Shown in pieces: positions 29,595 to 39,236 of a stretch of 64,000 nt of DNA; positions within the stretch are counted from its first letter, which is position 1; every line of letters begins with the position of its first letter. Location of the stretch: contig JBBODD010000001.1 in assembly GCA_038002745.1 (NCBI GenBank), positions 3,472,001-3,536,000 of the forward strand, in the 5' to 3' direction. The notes below the pieces were generated by a model. The model was not told the origin of the DNA, did no database searches, and saw nothing but the letters and a program-made list of their open reading frames with translations. The position numbers were made by a program, and so were the translations under genes. Origin of the DNA: Bacillus sp. FSL H8-0547. GTDB lineage: Bacteria; Bacillota; Bacilli; Bacillales; Bacillaceae.

Positions 29595-30782
29595 ATGAAA
29601 CTAGCTGACAGAGTATCTGCATTAACACCATCAACCACTTTGGCCATTACTGCAAAAGCAAAAGAACTTAAAGCTGCAGGACATGACGTGATTGGCCTCG
29701 GTGCAGGCGAGCCTGATTTTAATACGCCGCAGCACATAATGGACGCTGCCGTAAACGCAATGAATGCCGGCCAGACAAAGTATACACCTGCAGGCGGCCT
29801 GGCCGAGCTGAAAAAAGAAATCATCAGCAAGTTTGAACGTGACCAGGGAATTGCCTATAAACCGGGAGAAGTGATTGTGTGCAGCGGCGCAAAGCATGCT
29901 CTGTACACCCTGTTTCAGGTTCTTTTAAATGAAGGTGATGAAGTCATCATCCCTGCACCATACTGGGTCAGCTACCCTGAGCAGGTTAAACTTGCCGACG
30001 GAGTGCCGGTTTATGTAGAGGCATCTGAAGAGAACCAATTTAAATTAACTCCTGAACAGCTGAGAGAAGCGATTACCGAGAAGACAAAAGCTGTCATCAT
30101 TAACTCTCCGAGCAATCCGACGGGGATGCTCTATACGAAGGAAGAACTGGAAGCGATTGGACAAATTTGCCTGGAGCATGATGTTCTGATTGTTTCCGAT
30201 GAGATTTATGAAAAACTCATTTATGGAACTCATAAGCATGTTTCCATCGCTGAATTGTCAGAAGAGCTGAAAAATCAGACAATCATCATCAACGGTGTTT
30301 CCAAATCGCATTCGATGACAGGATGGAGAATCGGGTATGCAGCAGGCAATGAACAGATCATCAAAGCGATGACGAATCTTGCGAGCCACAGCACTTCTAA
30401 CCCGACTTCCATTGCTCAATATGCCTCGATTGCTGCATACGCGGGATCACAGGAGCCTGTTGAGGAAATGCGGAAGGCGTTTGAAGAGAGGCTTAACATT
30501 ATCTATGATAAACTCGTTGCCATCCCGGGTATTTCATGCCTGAAGCCTCAAGGTGCTTTCTATTTATTCCCGAATGCAAGGCAGGCAGCTGAAATGACAG
30601 GCTTTGCATCAGTGGATGAATTTGTAGAAGCGTTGCTTGAAAAAGAAAAAGTTGCCATTGTTCCAGGGTCAGGTTTCGGATCTCCGGAAAATGTGAGACT
30701 TTCTTATGCGACGTCTCTTGACATCATTGAAGCGGCACTTGAGAGAATCGAACGGTTTGTAAAAGAAAACAGTTCAAACTAA
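29595..30782 (+). CDS. aspB: Aspartate aminotransferase
   Basis: 395-aa class I PLP aminotransferase interconverting aspartate and oxaloacetate with glutamate. Marks are GLGAGEPDFNTP, YTPAGGLAELK, NSPSNPTGMLY, SDEIYEKLIYG, the PLP lysine in NGVSKSHSMTGWRIGYAAG, and the C-terminal RLSYATS segment. It sits directly ahead of asnS, so aspartate production is linked with asparaginyl-tRNA synthesis in one cluster. Confidence 0.96.
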   Translation: MKLADRVSALTPSTTLAITAKAKELKAAGHDVIGLGAGEPDFNTPQHIMDAAVNAMNAGQTKYTPAGGLAELKKEIISKFERDQGIAYKPGEVIVCSGAKHALYTLFQVLLNEGDEVIIPAPYWVSYPEQVKLADGVPVYVEASEENQFKLTPEQLREAITEKTKAVIINSPSNPTGMLYTKEELEAIGQICLEHDVLIVSDEIYEKLIYGTHKHVSIAELSEELKNQTIIINGVSKSHSMTGWRIGYAAGNEQIIKAMTNLASHSTSNPTSIAQYASIAAYAGSQEPVEEMRKAFEERLNIIYDKLVAIPGISCLKPQGAFYLFPNARQAAEMTGFASVDEFVEALLEKEKVAIVPGSGFGSPENVRLSYATSLDIIEAALERIERFVKENSSN

Positions 30783-30791
30783 TGGGCAGAT

Positions 30792-30819
30792 GGGCCGTCA
30801 ATTGACGGTCCGCTCTTTT
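30792..30819 (+). terminator. Terminator-like hairpin after aspB
   Basis: GGGCCGTCAA (30792-30801) pairs with TTGACGGTCC (30802-30811), a near-palindrome with one G-U pair, followed by GCTCTTTT. The very small loop makes it imperfect. Confidence 0.6.
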
Positions 30820-30895
30820 GTTTGGAGATGCCATAAGGTATAATAGGAAGCATGTACATATATTTTGATCTGCGGTTTTTTTGGAGGGACATAAC

Positions 30896-32188
30896 GTGAA
30901 AACAACGATTAAAGAAGTAAGCAAATTTGTAGATAAAGAAGTAACAATCGGCGCATGGATCGCCAATAAGCGTTCTAGCGGCAAAATCGCTTTTCTGCAG
31001 CTGCGTGACGGAACTGGTTTCATTCAGGGCGTTGTCGTAAAGGCAGAAGTGGACGAGGCTGTGTTCCAGACAGCCAAATCAATTACACAGGAATCATCTA
31101 TCTTTGTAACCGGAGTTGTGCGGGTGGACGAGCGCTCACCGTTCGGTTATGAGCTTGGGGTAACAGGCATTGAAGTCATTCATGAATCTGTTAATTATCC
31201 GATCACACCTAAAGAACACGGCACTGAGTTCCTGATGGACCACCGTCATTTATGGCTGAGATCAAAACGCCAGCATGCTGTGATGAAAATCAGAAACGAA
31301 ATTATCCGTGCAACTTATGAATTTTTCAACAAAGAAGGATTTACAAAAGTAGATCCTCCAATCCTTACAGGAAGCGCGCCCGAGGGTACATCAGAGCTGT
31401 TTGCAACAAAATACTTTGATGAAGATGCCTACCTTTCACAAAGCGGCCAGCTGTATATGGAAGCAGCTGCAATGGCTCTTGGAAAAGTGTTCTCTTTCGG
31501 CCCGACATTCCGTGCAGAAAAATCAAAAACAAGACGCCACCTGATTGAATTCTGGATGATTGAGCCTGAGATGGCATTCTATGATTTTGAAGACAACCTT
31601 GTGGTTCAGGAAAACTACGTGTCATACGTTGTTCAGAGTGTCCTTGAAAACTGCAGTCTTGAACTGACGGTTCTTGGGCGCGATACTGAAAAGCTTCAGC
31701 AAATTAAAGCACCGTTCCCGCGCATTTCATACGATGATGCGATCAAATTCCTGAACGAAAAAGGCTTTGACGATATCAAGTGGGGTGATGATTTCGGCGC
31801 GCCGCATGAGACTGCCATTGCTGAAAGCTTTGATAAGCCGGTATTTATTACACATTACCCGACAGGCATTAAACCGTTCTACATGCAGCCTGCTCCGGAC
31901 CGCGACGACGTTGTCCTTTGTGCAGACCTGATTGCACCTGAAGGATACGGTGAAATCATCGGAGGATCACAGCGTATTCATGATCATGAGCTGCTGAAAC
32001 AGCGTATTGAAGAACATGATCTTTCACCAGAAGCGTATCAGTGGTACCTGCAGCTCCGTGAATTCGGATCAGTGCCGCATTCAGGCTTCGGGCTTGGGCT
32101 TGAGCGAACAGTAGCATGGATCAGCGGCGTTGAGCATGTACGTGAAACCATTCCGTTCCCTCGTCTGTTAAACAGACTTTACCCTTAA
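30896..32188 (+). CDS. asnS: Asparaginyl-tRNA synthetase
   Basis: 430-aa class IIb synthetase, identical in length to B. subtilis AsnS. An N-terminal OB-fold anticodon-binding domain ([23 protein letters not shown]-like) precedes the catalytic core with motif 2 [18 protein letters not shown] and motif 3 [13 protein letters not shown]. The start is GTG 30896 with GGAGGG at 30883-30888; five codons upstream in frame would precede that site. No T-box fits in the 113-base upstream gap. Confidence 0.96.
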   Translation: MKTTIKEVSKFVDKEVTIGAWIANKRSSGKIAFLQLRDGTGFIQGVVVKAEVDEAVFQTAKSITQESSIFVTGVVRVDERSPFGYELGVTGIEVIHESVNYPITPKEHGTEFLMDHRHLWLRSKRQHAVMKIRNEIIRATYEFFNKEGFTKVDPPILTGSAPEGTSELFATKYFDEDAYLSQSGQLYMEAAAMALGKVFSFGPTFRAEKSKTRRHLIEFWMIEPEMAFYDFEDNLVVQENYVSYVVQSVLENCSLELTVLGRDTEKLQQIKAPFPRISYDDAIKFLNEKGFDDIKWGDDFGAPHETAIAESFDKPVFITHYPTGIKPFYMQPAPDRDDVVLCADLIAPEGYGEIIGGSQRIHDHELLKQRIEEHDLSPEAYQWYLQLREFGSVPHSGFGLGLERTVAWISGVEHVRETIPFPRLLNRLYP

Positions 32189-32203
32189 TCAGCAAAACGG
32201 GCG

Positions 32204-32237
32204 AACATGAGTCTCTATAGAGGCTCATGTTTTGTTT
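32204..32237 (+). terminator. Terminator after asnS
   Basis: A 12-bp stem (32204-32215 with 32220-32231, one G-U pair) around a TATA loop, followed by TTTGTTTT. Confidence 0.88.
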
Positions 32238-32367
32238 TCCTGCCAGTATTGAATCCGGCGCTTTGCAGCTGCTCTTTCCTTCCGGTCCTGTCTGGAAATT
32301 GGTTTAAAAGACCATCGCCGTTTTACAGACCGGCCGTGTTATACTAAGTGAGGTGAGGTGACCCGTG

Positions 32368-33072
32368 ATGAATAAAGAACAATTTACAGCCATGCAGGAA
32401 CAGGGCTATTTGACTGTGCCTTCAGCGCTTATATCCAATTACTTCCGGTTAGGCCTCAAAGAAGAGGAGCTGGTTTTGCTTCTGCAGGTAAATCTGCATC
32501 TTCAAAACGGAAATCAGTTTCCTACACCGGACGAATTATCAAATTCCATGACCATCCAGACATCTGCCTGCACGTCTCTTTTAAGAAGTCTGCTGCAGAG
32601 AGGGTTTATTGATATTGAAGAATATGAGCAGGCTTCCATAAAATATGAACGTTATTCCCTAAAACCGCTTTGGGGCAAATTGTATGATGATTTGCTGAAA
32701 AAAGAGGAGGTTCAATCTGAGGAAAAGCAGGAACAGGAAAATATAAACCTGTATCCTGTATTTGAACGTGAATTTGGAAGGCCCCTGTCTCCATTTGAAG
32801 TCGAAACGCTGTCTATTTGGATGGATCAGGATTATCATGATCCCGTTATTATTAAAGCAGCCCTTAAAGAAGCGGTGATTTCGGGCAAACTGAACTTCAG
32901 ATACATTGACAGGATTCTTTTTGAATGGAAAAAGAACGGCATCAGAACGATTGAACAGGCAAGAAGCTACGGGAAACGGTTCAGGCAGCATCAAGTGCAG
33001 CCGCAAAAACAGCCGGAGTCTGAAGAAGAGTACAAACGGAAAGTGCCTTTTTACAACTGGCTGGAAAGTTAA
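32368..33072 (+). CDS. dnaD: DNA replication protein DnaD
   Basis: 234 aa. It helps load the replicative helicase at oriC and in restart with DnaB and DnaI. The N-terminal winged-helix domain (DDH1, about 1-100) is followed by the DnaD/phage C-terminal domain with the conserved SGKLNFRYIDRILFEWKKNGI segment and a closing VPFYNWLES. GTG 32365 and ATG 32368 are adjacent; the spacing of GAGGTGA favours 32368. Confidence 0.95.
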   Translation: MNKEQFTAMQEQGYLTVPSALISNYFRLGLKEEELVLLLQVNLHLQNGNQFPTPDELSNSMTIQTSACTSLLRSLLQRGFIDIEEYEQASIKYERYSLKPLWGKLYDDLLKKEEVQSEEKQEQENINLYPVFEREFGRPLSPFEVETLSIWMDQDYHDPVIIKAALKEAVISGKLNFRYIDRILFEWKKNGIRTIEQARSYGKRFRQHQVQPQKQPESEEEYKRKVPFYNWLES

Positions 33073-33094
33073 ATGAAAATGAACAGGTGATGTT

Positions 33095-33757
33095 ATGCTG
33101 AACAAGAAACAAATCAGAGAAGCACTGGATACGATCGGAGACATGTTTCCGGACGCCCACTGCGAATTAAATCACAGCAATCCATTTGAGCTTGTCATAG
33201 CAGTTGCTCTTTCTGCCCAGTGTACAGATGTCCTTGTAAACAAAGTGACGAAGAGCCTGTTTGAAAAATATAAGACACCGGAAGATTATCTTGCAGTTCC
33301 CATTGAAGAACTCCAAAATGACATCCGGTCCATCGGACTTTACAGAAATAAAGCTAAAAACATTCAAAAGTTGTGCACGCTGCTTATCAATGAGTATGGC
33401 GGAAAAGTTCCTGAAGACCGCGATGAACTGACCAAGCTTCCCGGTGTAGGGAGGAAGACGGCAAATGTAGTCGTTTCCGTAGCTTTTGGCATACCTGCCA
33501 TTGCTGTTGATACTCATGTAGAAAGGGTGAGCAAAAGGCTTGCGATCTGCAGGTGGAAAGATTCTGTTCTGGAAGTTGAAAAAACCCTGATGCGGAAAGT
33601 GCCTGAGGAAGAATGGTCTCTGACCCACCACAGACTGATCTTTTTCGGCAGATATCACTGCAGGGCCCAGGCGCCAAAATGCTCACAATGTCCGCTTTTA
33701 CATATGTGCAGGGAAGGGCAGAAGCGCATCAAAAAAGGGACGGTCAGAAATGTATAG
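33095..33757 (+). CDS. nth: Endonuclease III
   Basis: 220-aa bifunctional DNA glycosylase/AP lyase for oxidised pyrimidines. The helix-hairpin-helix with catalytic lysine is LPGVGRKTANVV; the catalytic aspartate is in VDTHVERV. Four cysteines near the C-terminus (CRAQAPKCSQCPLLHMC) bind the [4Fe-4S] cluster. ATG 33095 follows CAGGTGA. It overlaps ypoC by eight bases. Confidence 0.96.
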   Translation: MLNKKQIREALDTIGDMFPDAHCELNHSNPFELVIAVALSAQCTDVLVNKVTKSLFEKYKTPEDYLAVPIEELQNDIRSIGLYRNKAKNIQKLCTLLINEYGGKVPEDRDELTKLPGVGRKTANVVVSVAFGIPAIAVDTHVERVSKRLAICRWKDSVLEVEKTLMRKVPEEEWSLTHHRLIFFGRYHCRAQAPKCSQCPLLHMCREGQKRIKKGTVRNV

Positions 33758-34283
33758 CGGCAGTGTGCCCCGGGATTTTCTCCATGAGCCGTTCGGTCCT
33801 TTTGAAGAAGCTTTTCATAGTGAATTGGAACATGTGCTGGCCATTAATCCCTTTTACTATGACATCTGCCTGAAAGCAGGAGAGCAGGTGCTGTGGAGAC
33901 CCTGGGAGCATGCAGATCAATCGGTTTCCGCCATTATGAAAAGGTGGGATGCACTTAAGGAAACAATTGCATCCGGCTTCCGTTCCAGTCAGAAAAAAGC
34001 CTCAAGGAAAGACATGATTGACGGGGTCTCCCTATTCATTTGCTGTCTTTACTGGAGCAGCGGCAAACCGGTCGGGCATTTAGATCTCAGGAACACAGAC
34101 TGGAATTCTTTTGACGTACAGCCAATGAATGTACATGAAAGACTGAACTATATCCTTATAAGGCCAGAACAGTATCATTCTTTTGTTCAGCTTGATCAGC
34201 TCTTTCAGGAGTGCGAAAAGCAGTTTTCAAAAATAATGACACTAAAAAAATACAAACAAAAAAACGCAGGAAAATCGGAATGA
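33750..34283 (+). CDS. ypoC: Conserved protein YpoC
   Basis: 177-aa soluble protein of unknown function with aromatic and charged stretches (AINPFYYDICLKAGEQVLWRPW, RKDMIDGVSLFICCLYWSSG). Its place directly after dnaD-nth and ahead of convergent ponA matches YpoC of B. subtilis. ATG 33750 overlaps nth. The stop lies in the loop of the following terminator. Confidence 0.85.
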   Translation: MYSGSVPRDFLHEPFGPFEEAFHSELEHVLAINPFYYDICLKAGEQVLWRPWEHADQSVSAIMKRWDALKETIASGFRSSQKKASRKDMIDGVSLFICCLYWSSGKPVGHLDLRNTDWNSFDVQPMNVHERLNYILIRPEQYHSFVQLDQLFQECEKQFSKIMTLKKYKQKNAGKSE

Positions 34284-34300
34284 TTTTCCTGCGTTTTTTG
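34261..34300. terminator. Bidirectional terminator between ypoC and ponA
   Basis: A 16-bp stem (34261-34276 with 34282-34297) with T-rich tail on the plus strand and an A-rich flank at left, which becomes a T run on the minus strand. It fits both convergent genes. Confidence 0.88.
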
Positions 34301-34306
34301 TTTTAG

Positions 34307-34330
34307 GTAGACCTGCATGTGCAGGTCTAC
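34307..34330. terminator. Second hairpin in the ypoC-ponA gap
   Basis: GTAGACCTGCA (34307-34317) pairs with TGCAGGTCTAC (34320-34330) across a 2-base centre. It has no T run on either side and may be a backup or stability element. Confidence 0.5.
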
Positions 34331-34358
34331 TGTTTAACAGACGCTTGTGCTTTTCTTA

Positions 34359-37037
34359 TCAATCATCATCATCATCATTATTTCCATTGTTTCCATTATT
34401 GCCATTTCCGTTCCCGTTGCCAGGCGGAAGCGGGATCAGAGGTTCAGCGGGCTCCTGAGGTGTTTCGCCTTCACCAGGAGGTGTTTCACCATCTCCAGGT
34501 CCGCCTTCACCAGGAGGCTGTTCCCCTTCGCCAGGAGGCTGCTCGCCTTCACCAGGCTCACCTTCACCCGGAAGTTCACCGCCAGGGAATTCTTCCTCAG
34601 GAGGCTGTTCACCTTCATCTGGCTCTTCTTCCGGCTCTTCCGGTTCTGCAGGCTCCTCTATGACTGCTTCAGGAATTTGTATTGCTGCTGCGGCAGAGTC
34701 GCTTCGGTTAGAACCGTCGTCATCGCTGACCGCTGCAATCTGGAATTTATACGTTGATCCAGGAACCGGGTTAGGGATGGCCATGCCGGTGTCTTTCGTC
34801 TGATTGATCACCTGGGCAGGACCTCCGTCAACGGACTGGCTGATCTCAAAGGTGACAGAGTCTTTCAGATCCTCTTTGTAATCCCAGCTCAGCACAATCT
34901 GATTGGCTGTCTGATCATATTCCACTTTAAATCCTGATGGTTTAGCAAGACGCTTATACTGCTCGGAAACCTTTGTCGGCTCTGTGCCTTTTACAAAGTA
35001 TTCACTGATTTTCCTGCTGTCAGGAGTATAGTCACTTGCAAGCTTCGGCGGGTTAGAGCCGTTTTCAACTGTAACTTTAACAACTGAGTTCGGTTTTTTG
35101 AAATCTTTGCCGTTTCCGCTTGATACTTCTGAGATCACTTCTTTAAAAAGTTTCTTCGCAATTTGCTGATCCGTTTTATTCAGATGCATTTTTTCATCAT
35201 TTTTTGAATAACCGGTCCATACTGCAGCAGCGTATTCTGGAGTGTAGCCGACAAACCAGCTGTCTTTCGCACCGCCGGATGGAACGTTGTATCTTTCTTT
35301 ATCCTCTTCAGAGAAGTTTGTCGTTCCTGTTTTTCCTGCAACTGTAACGCCGGGAACTCTTGCTGCTGTACCTGTTCCTTCTTCAACAACAGAAATCATC
35401 ATGCTTGTTGTCATATAAGCGGTGTAATCACTCATTGCAGCTTCAGCTTCAGGAGAAAGATCAAATTCTGTTCCGTCGCTTAAGACAACTTTTGTTACGG
35501 CATGAGGCTCTGTGTAAATGCCGTTATTGCCGAACGCTGCAAATGCTCCGGCCATATGAAGAGGGGATACTCCCGTGTCAAATCCTCCAATAGAGTATGC
35601 TTCCGGGATTTCTTCTTCAAGCGGAATGCCAAGTCCTGCGGCAAAGTCACGGGCTTTGTCAATTCCGACTTCCTGCATAGCTTTCAGAGCAGGGATGTTA
35701 CGCGATTGTGCCAGGGCGTCGCGGATGGACATCTGTCCTTTGTAGCTGCGGTCAAAGTTATTGATTTTGACGCCGTTTGAATAGGTATATGGTTCATCCT
35801 TAATTTGTTCATATGTGGACCACTTCAGATATTCAATGGCCGGACCGTAATCCAGGACAGGTTTAATAGTCGAACCCGGCTGTCTTCTCGTATCAATTGC
35901 GTAGTTGAAGTCTCCGACATTCTGGTTGCGTCCGCCGCCGATTGCGCGGATTTCGCCGGACTCTGTATCAATGAGCGTGATGCCTGCCTGGAAGTTGTCA
36001 TCAGGGAAGCCGACATCATTTCCATTAAGAAGATCTTCTACGTATTTTTGTGCATCTGTATCAATTGTCGTATAGATTTTCGCACCTGCCGAGCTTACAT
36101 CGATATCCGTTTTCTCTTTCACTTCTTCAATGACCTGCTCGACATACGCACTGTATGGATTTGATTTTTCTTTTTCAGGAACAACGGTAGACTGAACAGG
36201 AACTTTTTTCGCTTCTTCTGCTTCCTGCTCTGTAATAAAGCCTTGTTTCACCATCATATTCAGGACGATGTTTCGTCTTTTTTCAGCTGACTCGGGATTT
36301 TTTCTCGGGTCAAAGTTTGTCGGGCTCTGAGGGATCCCGGCAAGCATGGCTGCCTCGTGTAGCTCAAGGTCTTTCAGTTCTTTGCCGTAAAAGCCTTCAG
36401 CGGCTTTCCCGACTCCGTAATATTGAGGATGATAGTAAATTTTATTTAAATACATCTCAAGAATTTCATGCTTTGAGTACTTTTGCTCAAGCTGAAAAGC
36501 AAGCCATAGCTCCTGAACCTTGCGGGTAATCGTTTTTTCATGAGTGAAGAAAGAGTTTTTAATAACCTGCTGGGTGATCGTGCTTCCGCCCTGGGAACCG
36601 AATCCCTGTGTAACGTTGGCCACGACTGCACCGCCAAGGCGGATCACATCTACGCCGCTGTGTTCATAAAAGCGGGCATCCTCCGTTGCAAGAACAGCTT
36701 CTTCAAGTACTTTAGGAATGTCATTGTAGGAAATATAGGTTCGCTTTTGAGCGCCTACTTCCGTAATTTCATTGCCTTCTTTATCGTAAATGGTGGATGA
36801 GTAGGAATCCTTCAGTTTCTTCTCATCAAGCTTCGGGGCTCCCGCTGCGATAACCGCAAACGTTACGCCGCCTGCAATCATGCCGATCAGTCCGATCGAT
36901 ATCAGGATAAACAGGATGCGTTTCCATAAGGACCCGCCGCCGGGTTTGTTCGGTTTTTTCGAATTGCTTTTGCTTGTTTTACTTGTTTGCGCAAGGGCCC
37001 TGCGGCGCTCCTCGCGGCTTTTATATTGATCTGACAT
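34359..37037 (-). CDS. ponA: Class A penicillin-binding protein 1 (PBP1)
   Basis: 892 aa from MSDQYKSREERRRA; a start seven codons upstream (37058) is possible but not supported by homologues. Basic cytoplasmic head, one membrane helix (about 50-70), GT51 transglycosylase (EDARFYEHSG, GSTITQQ, KAAEGFYG), then transpeptidase with STIK, SRN and KTGTT. A fibronectin-III-like domain follows (VSWDYKED, PGSTYKFQIAAVSDDD). The last about 90 residues are Pro/Glu/Gly-rich, then Gly-Asn repeats and DDDDD. It polymerises and cross-links peptidoglycan. Co-transcribed with recU upstream. Confidence 0.96.
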   Translation of the reverse strand: MSDQYKSREERRRALAQTSKTSKSNSKKPNKPGGGSLWKRILFILISIGLIGMIAGGVTFAVIAAGAPKLDEKKLKDSYSSTIYDKEGNEITEVGAQKRTYISYNDIPKVLEEAVLATEDARFYEHSGVDVIRLGGAVVANVTQGFGSQGGSTITQQVIKNSFFTHEKTITRKVQELWLAFQLEQKYSKHEILEMYLNKIYYHPQYYGVGKAAEGFYGKELKDLELHEAAMLAGIPQSPTNFDPRKNPESAEKRRNIVLNMMVKQGFITEQEAEEAKKVPVQSTVVPEKEKSNPYSAYVEQVIEEVKEKTDIDVSSAGAKIYTTIDTDAQKYVEDLLNGNDVGFPDDNFQAGITLIDTESGEIRAIGGGRNQNVGDFNYAIDTRRQPGSTIKPVLDYGPAIEYLKWSTYEQIKDEPYTYSNGVKINNFDRSYKGQMSIRDALAQSRNIPALKAMQEVGIDKARDFAAGLGIPLEEEIPEAYSIGGFDTGVSPLHMAGAFAAFGNNGIYTEPHAVTKVVLSDGTEFDLSPEAEAAMSDYTAYMTTSMMISVVEEGTGTAARVPGVTVAGKTGTTNFSEEDKERYNVPSGGAKDSWFVGYTPEYAAAVWTGYSKNDEKMHLNKTDQQIAKKLFKEVISEVSSGNGKDFKKPNSVVKVTVENGSNPPKLASDYTPDSRKISEYFVKGTEPTKVSEQYKRLAKPSGFKVEYDQTANQIVLSWDYKEDLKDSVTFEISQSVDGGPAQVINQTKDTGMAIPNPVPGSTYKFQIAAVSDDDGSNRSDSAAAAIQIPEAVIEEPAEPEEPEEEPDEGEQPPEEEFPGGELPGEGEPGEGEQPPGEGEQPPGEGGPGDGETPPGEGETPQEPAEPLIPLPPGNGNGNGNNGNNGNNDDDDD

Positions 37038-37081
37038 TGCGTTTTTCCAACCTTTCATTACAAGATCCGCGCTGCGGCGAA

Positions 37082-37678
37082 TTAATGGAAATAAAGCTTT
37101 TCTAATACTTTAATATAATCAATTCTGGGCTGATAGCCAAGCGGTATCAAGTGGGACGATGCTTCAATTTCTTTTTTTGAGATGGACTTTCTGCCTCCGT
37201 TTTCTCTTCTTTCCCAAAAGGCAAATAGAACGGCTGCTTCCATCAAGTACACACTTCCGAAGGCAGACAGAATCACAAACGAAATGCCTCCATGGTCAAT
37301 GACCATTTTCATATGGCGGATCTGATGCTCATGGAAATTCTTCAGCGGAAAAGACGTATCGCTCTGCGTTTCCTTCGCTTCAAAATCAATGTACTTTCCT
37401 TTATAGACCCCGTTATAGTCTGTCGTAGAGGATTGTTTAAAATAGGCCTCACGGATAACCGCTGCGCTCCTTTTCGGAAAATCAACATTTACAATCTGCA
37501 CAGGAGTCGGCTTTTTATGAATGACGGCAATCGCTCTGTTTAGATAGAACTGATTGGTTTCATTCAAATCCTCTTCAAGAGTCATCCCTCTATTACTGTA
37601 GGATTCCTTAGCCTCACGCTTTTTAGCCGGAACAGCACCAGGATTGTACGTTTTTCCGTTAGGATAACGAAAAATCAT
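37082..37678 (-). CDS. recU: Holliday junction resolvase RecU
   Basis: 198 aa. It cuts Holliday junctions in recombination and chromosome segregation and is paired with ponA across bacilli. The active-site acids and lysine occur in [21 protein letters not shown]-terminal [11 protein letters not shown] is family-typical. ATG (complement of 37678) follows AGGAGGGA. ponA starts 44 bases downstream. Confidence 0.96.
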   Translation of the reverse strand: MIFRYPNGKTYNPGAVPAKKREAKESYSNRGMTLEEDLNETNQFYLNRAIAVIHKKPTPVQIVNVDFPKRSAAVIREAYFKQSSTTDYNGVYKGKYIDFEAKETQSDTSFPLKNFHEHQIRHMKMVIDHGGISFVILSAFGSVYLMEAAVLFAFWERRENGGRKSISKKEIEASSHLIPLGYQPRIDYIKVLEKLYFH

Positions 37679-37821
37679 TTCTTCCCTCCTCAGGTAAAAC
37701 TACTACCTATCATATCAAAAAAATGAAAAAAGACATGGTGAAAAAGTTTCGATTTTGTTAACAGCCGCCGCGCGTAGTTCCGGATTCCCTGGGCAAGCTT
37801 AAAACAGGGAGGCGAATGCTG

Positions 37822-38793
37822 ATGACAGGCGGCAGCCATATAGATGAAAAGAATATTATAGCACTTATAAAGAATACGGTGCGCAAAAAAAATTACGACA
37901 ACATTTCGCGCACACAAAGCTATCAGGACTTTTTTCTCCGTCACCCCGAAATCAGATGGTCCTTTCTTGCAAGCATGGTCTCTCGGAATGCAGGCTACTG
38001 TATGACGGATTTGAAGGGCGTTTGGTTTCAAAAATTATTGGACGAGAAAACAAGGAAAGCCCTCTTTCTGACCTATGAGGATGCCAACTGGCTGATTTTT
38101 TCGGATGCGTATCCGCAGCTGATGATTTATGAATGGTCAAAAACAGCAGGGAAACCCCTGTTCCACCTTCTTGATGCGTTTTATGTTTCTGCCTTTATGA
38201 AAAAAGAATGGAACTTGTTTTGGGAAAGAGGGGACAGGGAGCGGCTGCTCACTTCTCTCATCATAAATGAACAGCATCTTATCCAGAAACCCGTTATAGA
38301 GGGACCTGTCTTTAAACGAAAAGTATTCGGAACACCGTTTTTTCTTTTTCAGGATCTGTTTCACTTCAGCACGGTCATTTTTCCCGGAGAGGGCGGCAGA
38401 CTTTACGGATTCTCCGTACATGATTTCAGAAAGCTGAAAAGCAGAATCCGGCTCGGACGTTCCCTTGCATGGCTTCTTTTTCATCCTGATTATTACGGTG
38501 AGTTTTTGACTTTCGCAGCAAGGACAATCCATACCGGCTCAAGAGCAGATTATGAGCCGATGAGCAGGCAGCGGATGACCCCGTATTTAAGAACGGCCTT
38601 TCCTTTCGTTTCCCATCAATTAGACGAAAAGAAACGAAAATGGTTTCATGGCCAGCAGCTTGCCAGGTGGTACAGACCGATACCGGAGCCTCAAACGATC
38701 GATCTGACAGACTGGCTTGTAAAAAAGGAGAATCAGCTGCACGCTCTGGCCCTGGCTAATGAGTATGTAAAGGCGAAGAGAAAGAAGACATAA
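37822..38793 (+). CDS. yppC: DUF2515 protein YppC
   Basis: 323 aa, divergent from recU as in B. subtilis. Conserved segments include ISRTQSYQDFF, HPEIRWSFLASMVSRNAGY and GFSVHDFRKL; no signal peptide or catalytic motif is recognised. GGGAGG spaces better to ATG 37822 than to ATG 37816. Function is unknown. Confidence 0.87.
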   Translation: MTGGSHIDEKNIIALIKNTVRKKNYDNISRTQSYQDFFLRHPEIRWSFLASMVSRNAGYCMTDLKGVWFQKLLDEKTRKALFLTYEDANWLIFSDAYPQLMIYEWSKTAGKPLFHLLDAFYVSAFMKKEWNLFWERGDRERLLTSLIINEQHLIQKPVIEGPVFKRKVFGTPFFLFQDLFHFSTVIFPGEGGRLYGFSVHDFRKLKSRIRLGRSLAWLLFHPDYYGEFLTFAARTIHTGSRADYEPMSRQRMTPYLRTAFPFVSHQLDEKKRKWFHGQQLARWYRPIPEPQTIDLTDWLVKKENQLHALALANEYVKAKRKKT

Positions 38794-38821
38794 AAAAATC
38801 CCCTATGCAAAGGGGATTTTT
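38794..38821. terminator. Terminator after yppC
   Basis: An 11-bp stem (38794-38804 with 38811-38821) with ATGCAA loop; A and T runs form the arm ends, so it may work in both directions. Confidence 0.87.
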
Positions 38822-38849
38822 GATTTCATACATTTTGCAGGACCGAACA

Positions 38850-39235
38850 GTCGGCTCCGCTTTTCGCATTGTCTAGCTCCATCGCCTAACTCCTCGGCCA
38901 GAACAGCTCCGCCGTAAAAAGCAAACCCGGCTTTTTCCGTCGCATCCTTTTCTGTCCTTCGGAGCTGAGCAAGGCGATTCCGCTTTTCGAATTGTCCAGC
39001 TTCGCCTCCTAGTCCTTCCCTCAGAACAAAATCACCGGAAAAGTCAAACCCGGACTTTTCCGGTGATTTCTTATCTGCCTGTCAGGCCTGAACAGTCGGC
39101 TCCGCATTTCGCATTGTCTAGCTCCATCGCCTAACTCCTCGGACAGAACGGCTCCGCCGCAAAAAGCAAACCCGGCTTTTTCCGTCGGATCCTTTTCTGT
39201 CCTTCGGAGCTGAGCAAGGCGATTCCGCTTTTCGA
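38850..39235. repeat. Three tandem units of the ~123-bp intergenic repeat
   Basis: The shared box GTC(T/C)AGCT(C/T)C recurs at 38871, 38994 and 39117, an exact 123-base period. Units one and three are nearly identical; unit two is a variant. Each unit has an internal inverted repeat: in units one and three AAAAAGC faces GCTTTTT, and in unit two AAATCACCGGAAAAG faces CTTTTCCGGTGATTT. The array fills the gap between convergent yppC and sspM and ends two bases before the sspM stop codon. Confidence 0.88.
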
Positions 39236-39236
39236 T

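Noticed and set aside
30783-30895. T-box leader upstream of asnS
   Set aside because: The gap is only about 113 bases and already holds the aspB hairpin; no T-box sequence (TGGNACCGCG) is present.
34319-34757. Histidine-rich plus-strand frames opposite the ponA tail
   Set aside because: They are shadows of the low-complexity PonA C-terminus (Gly-Asn/Asp codons read in reverse).
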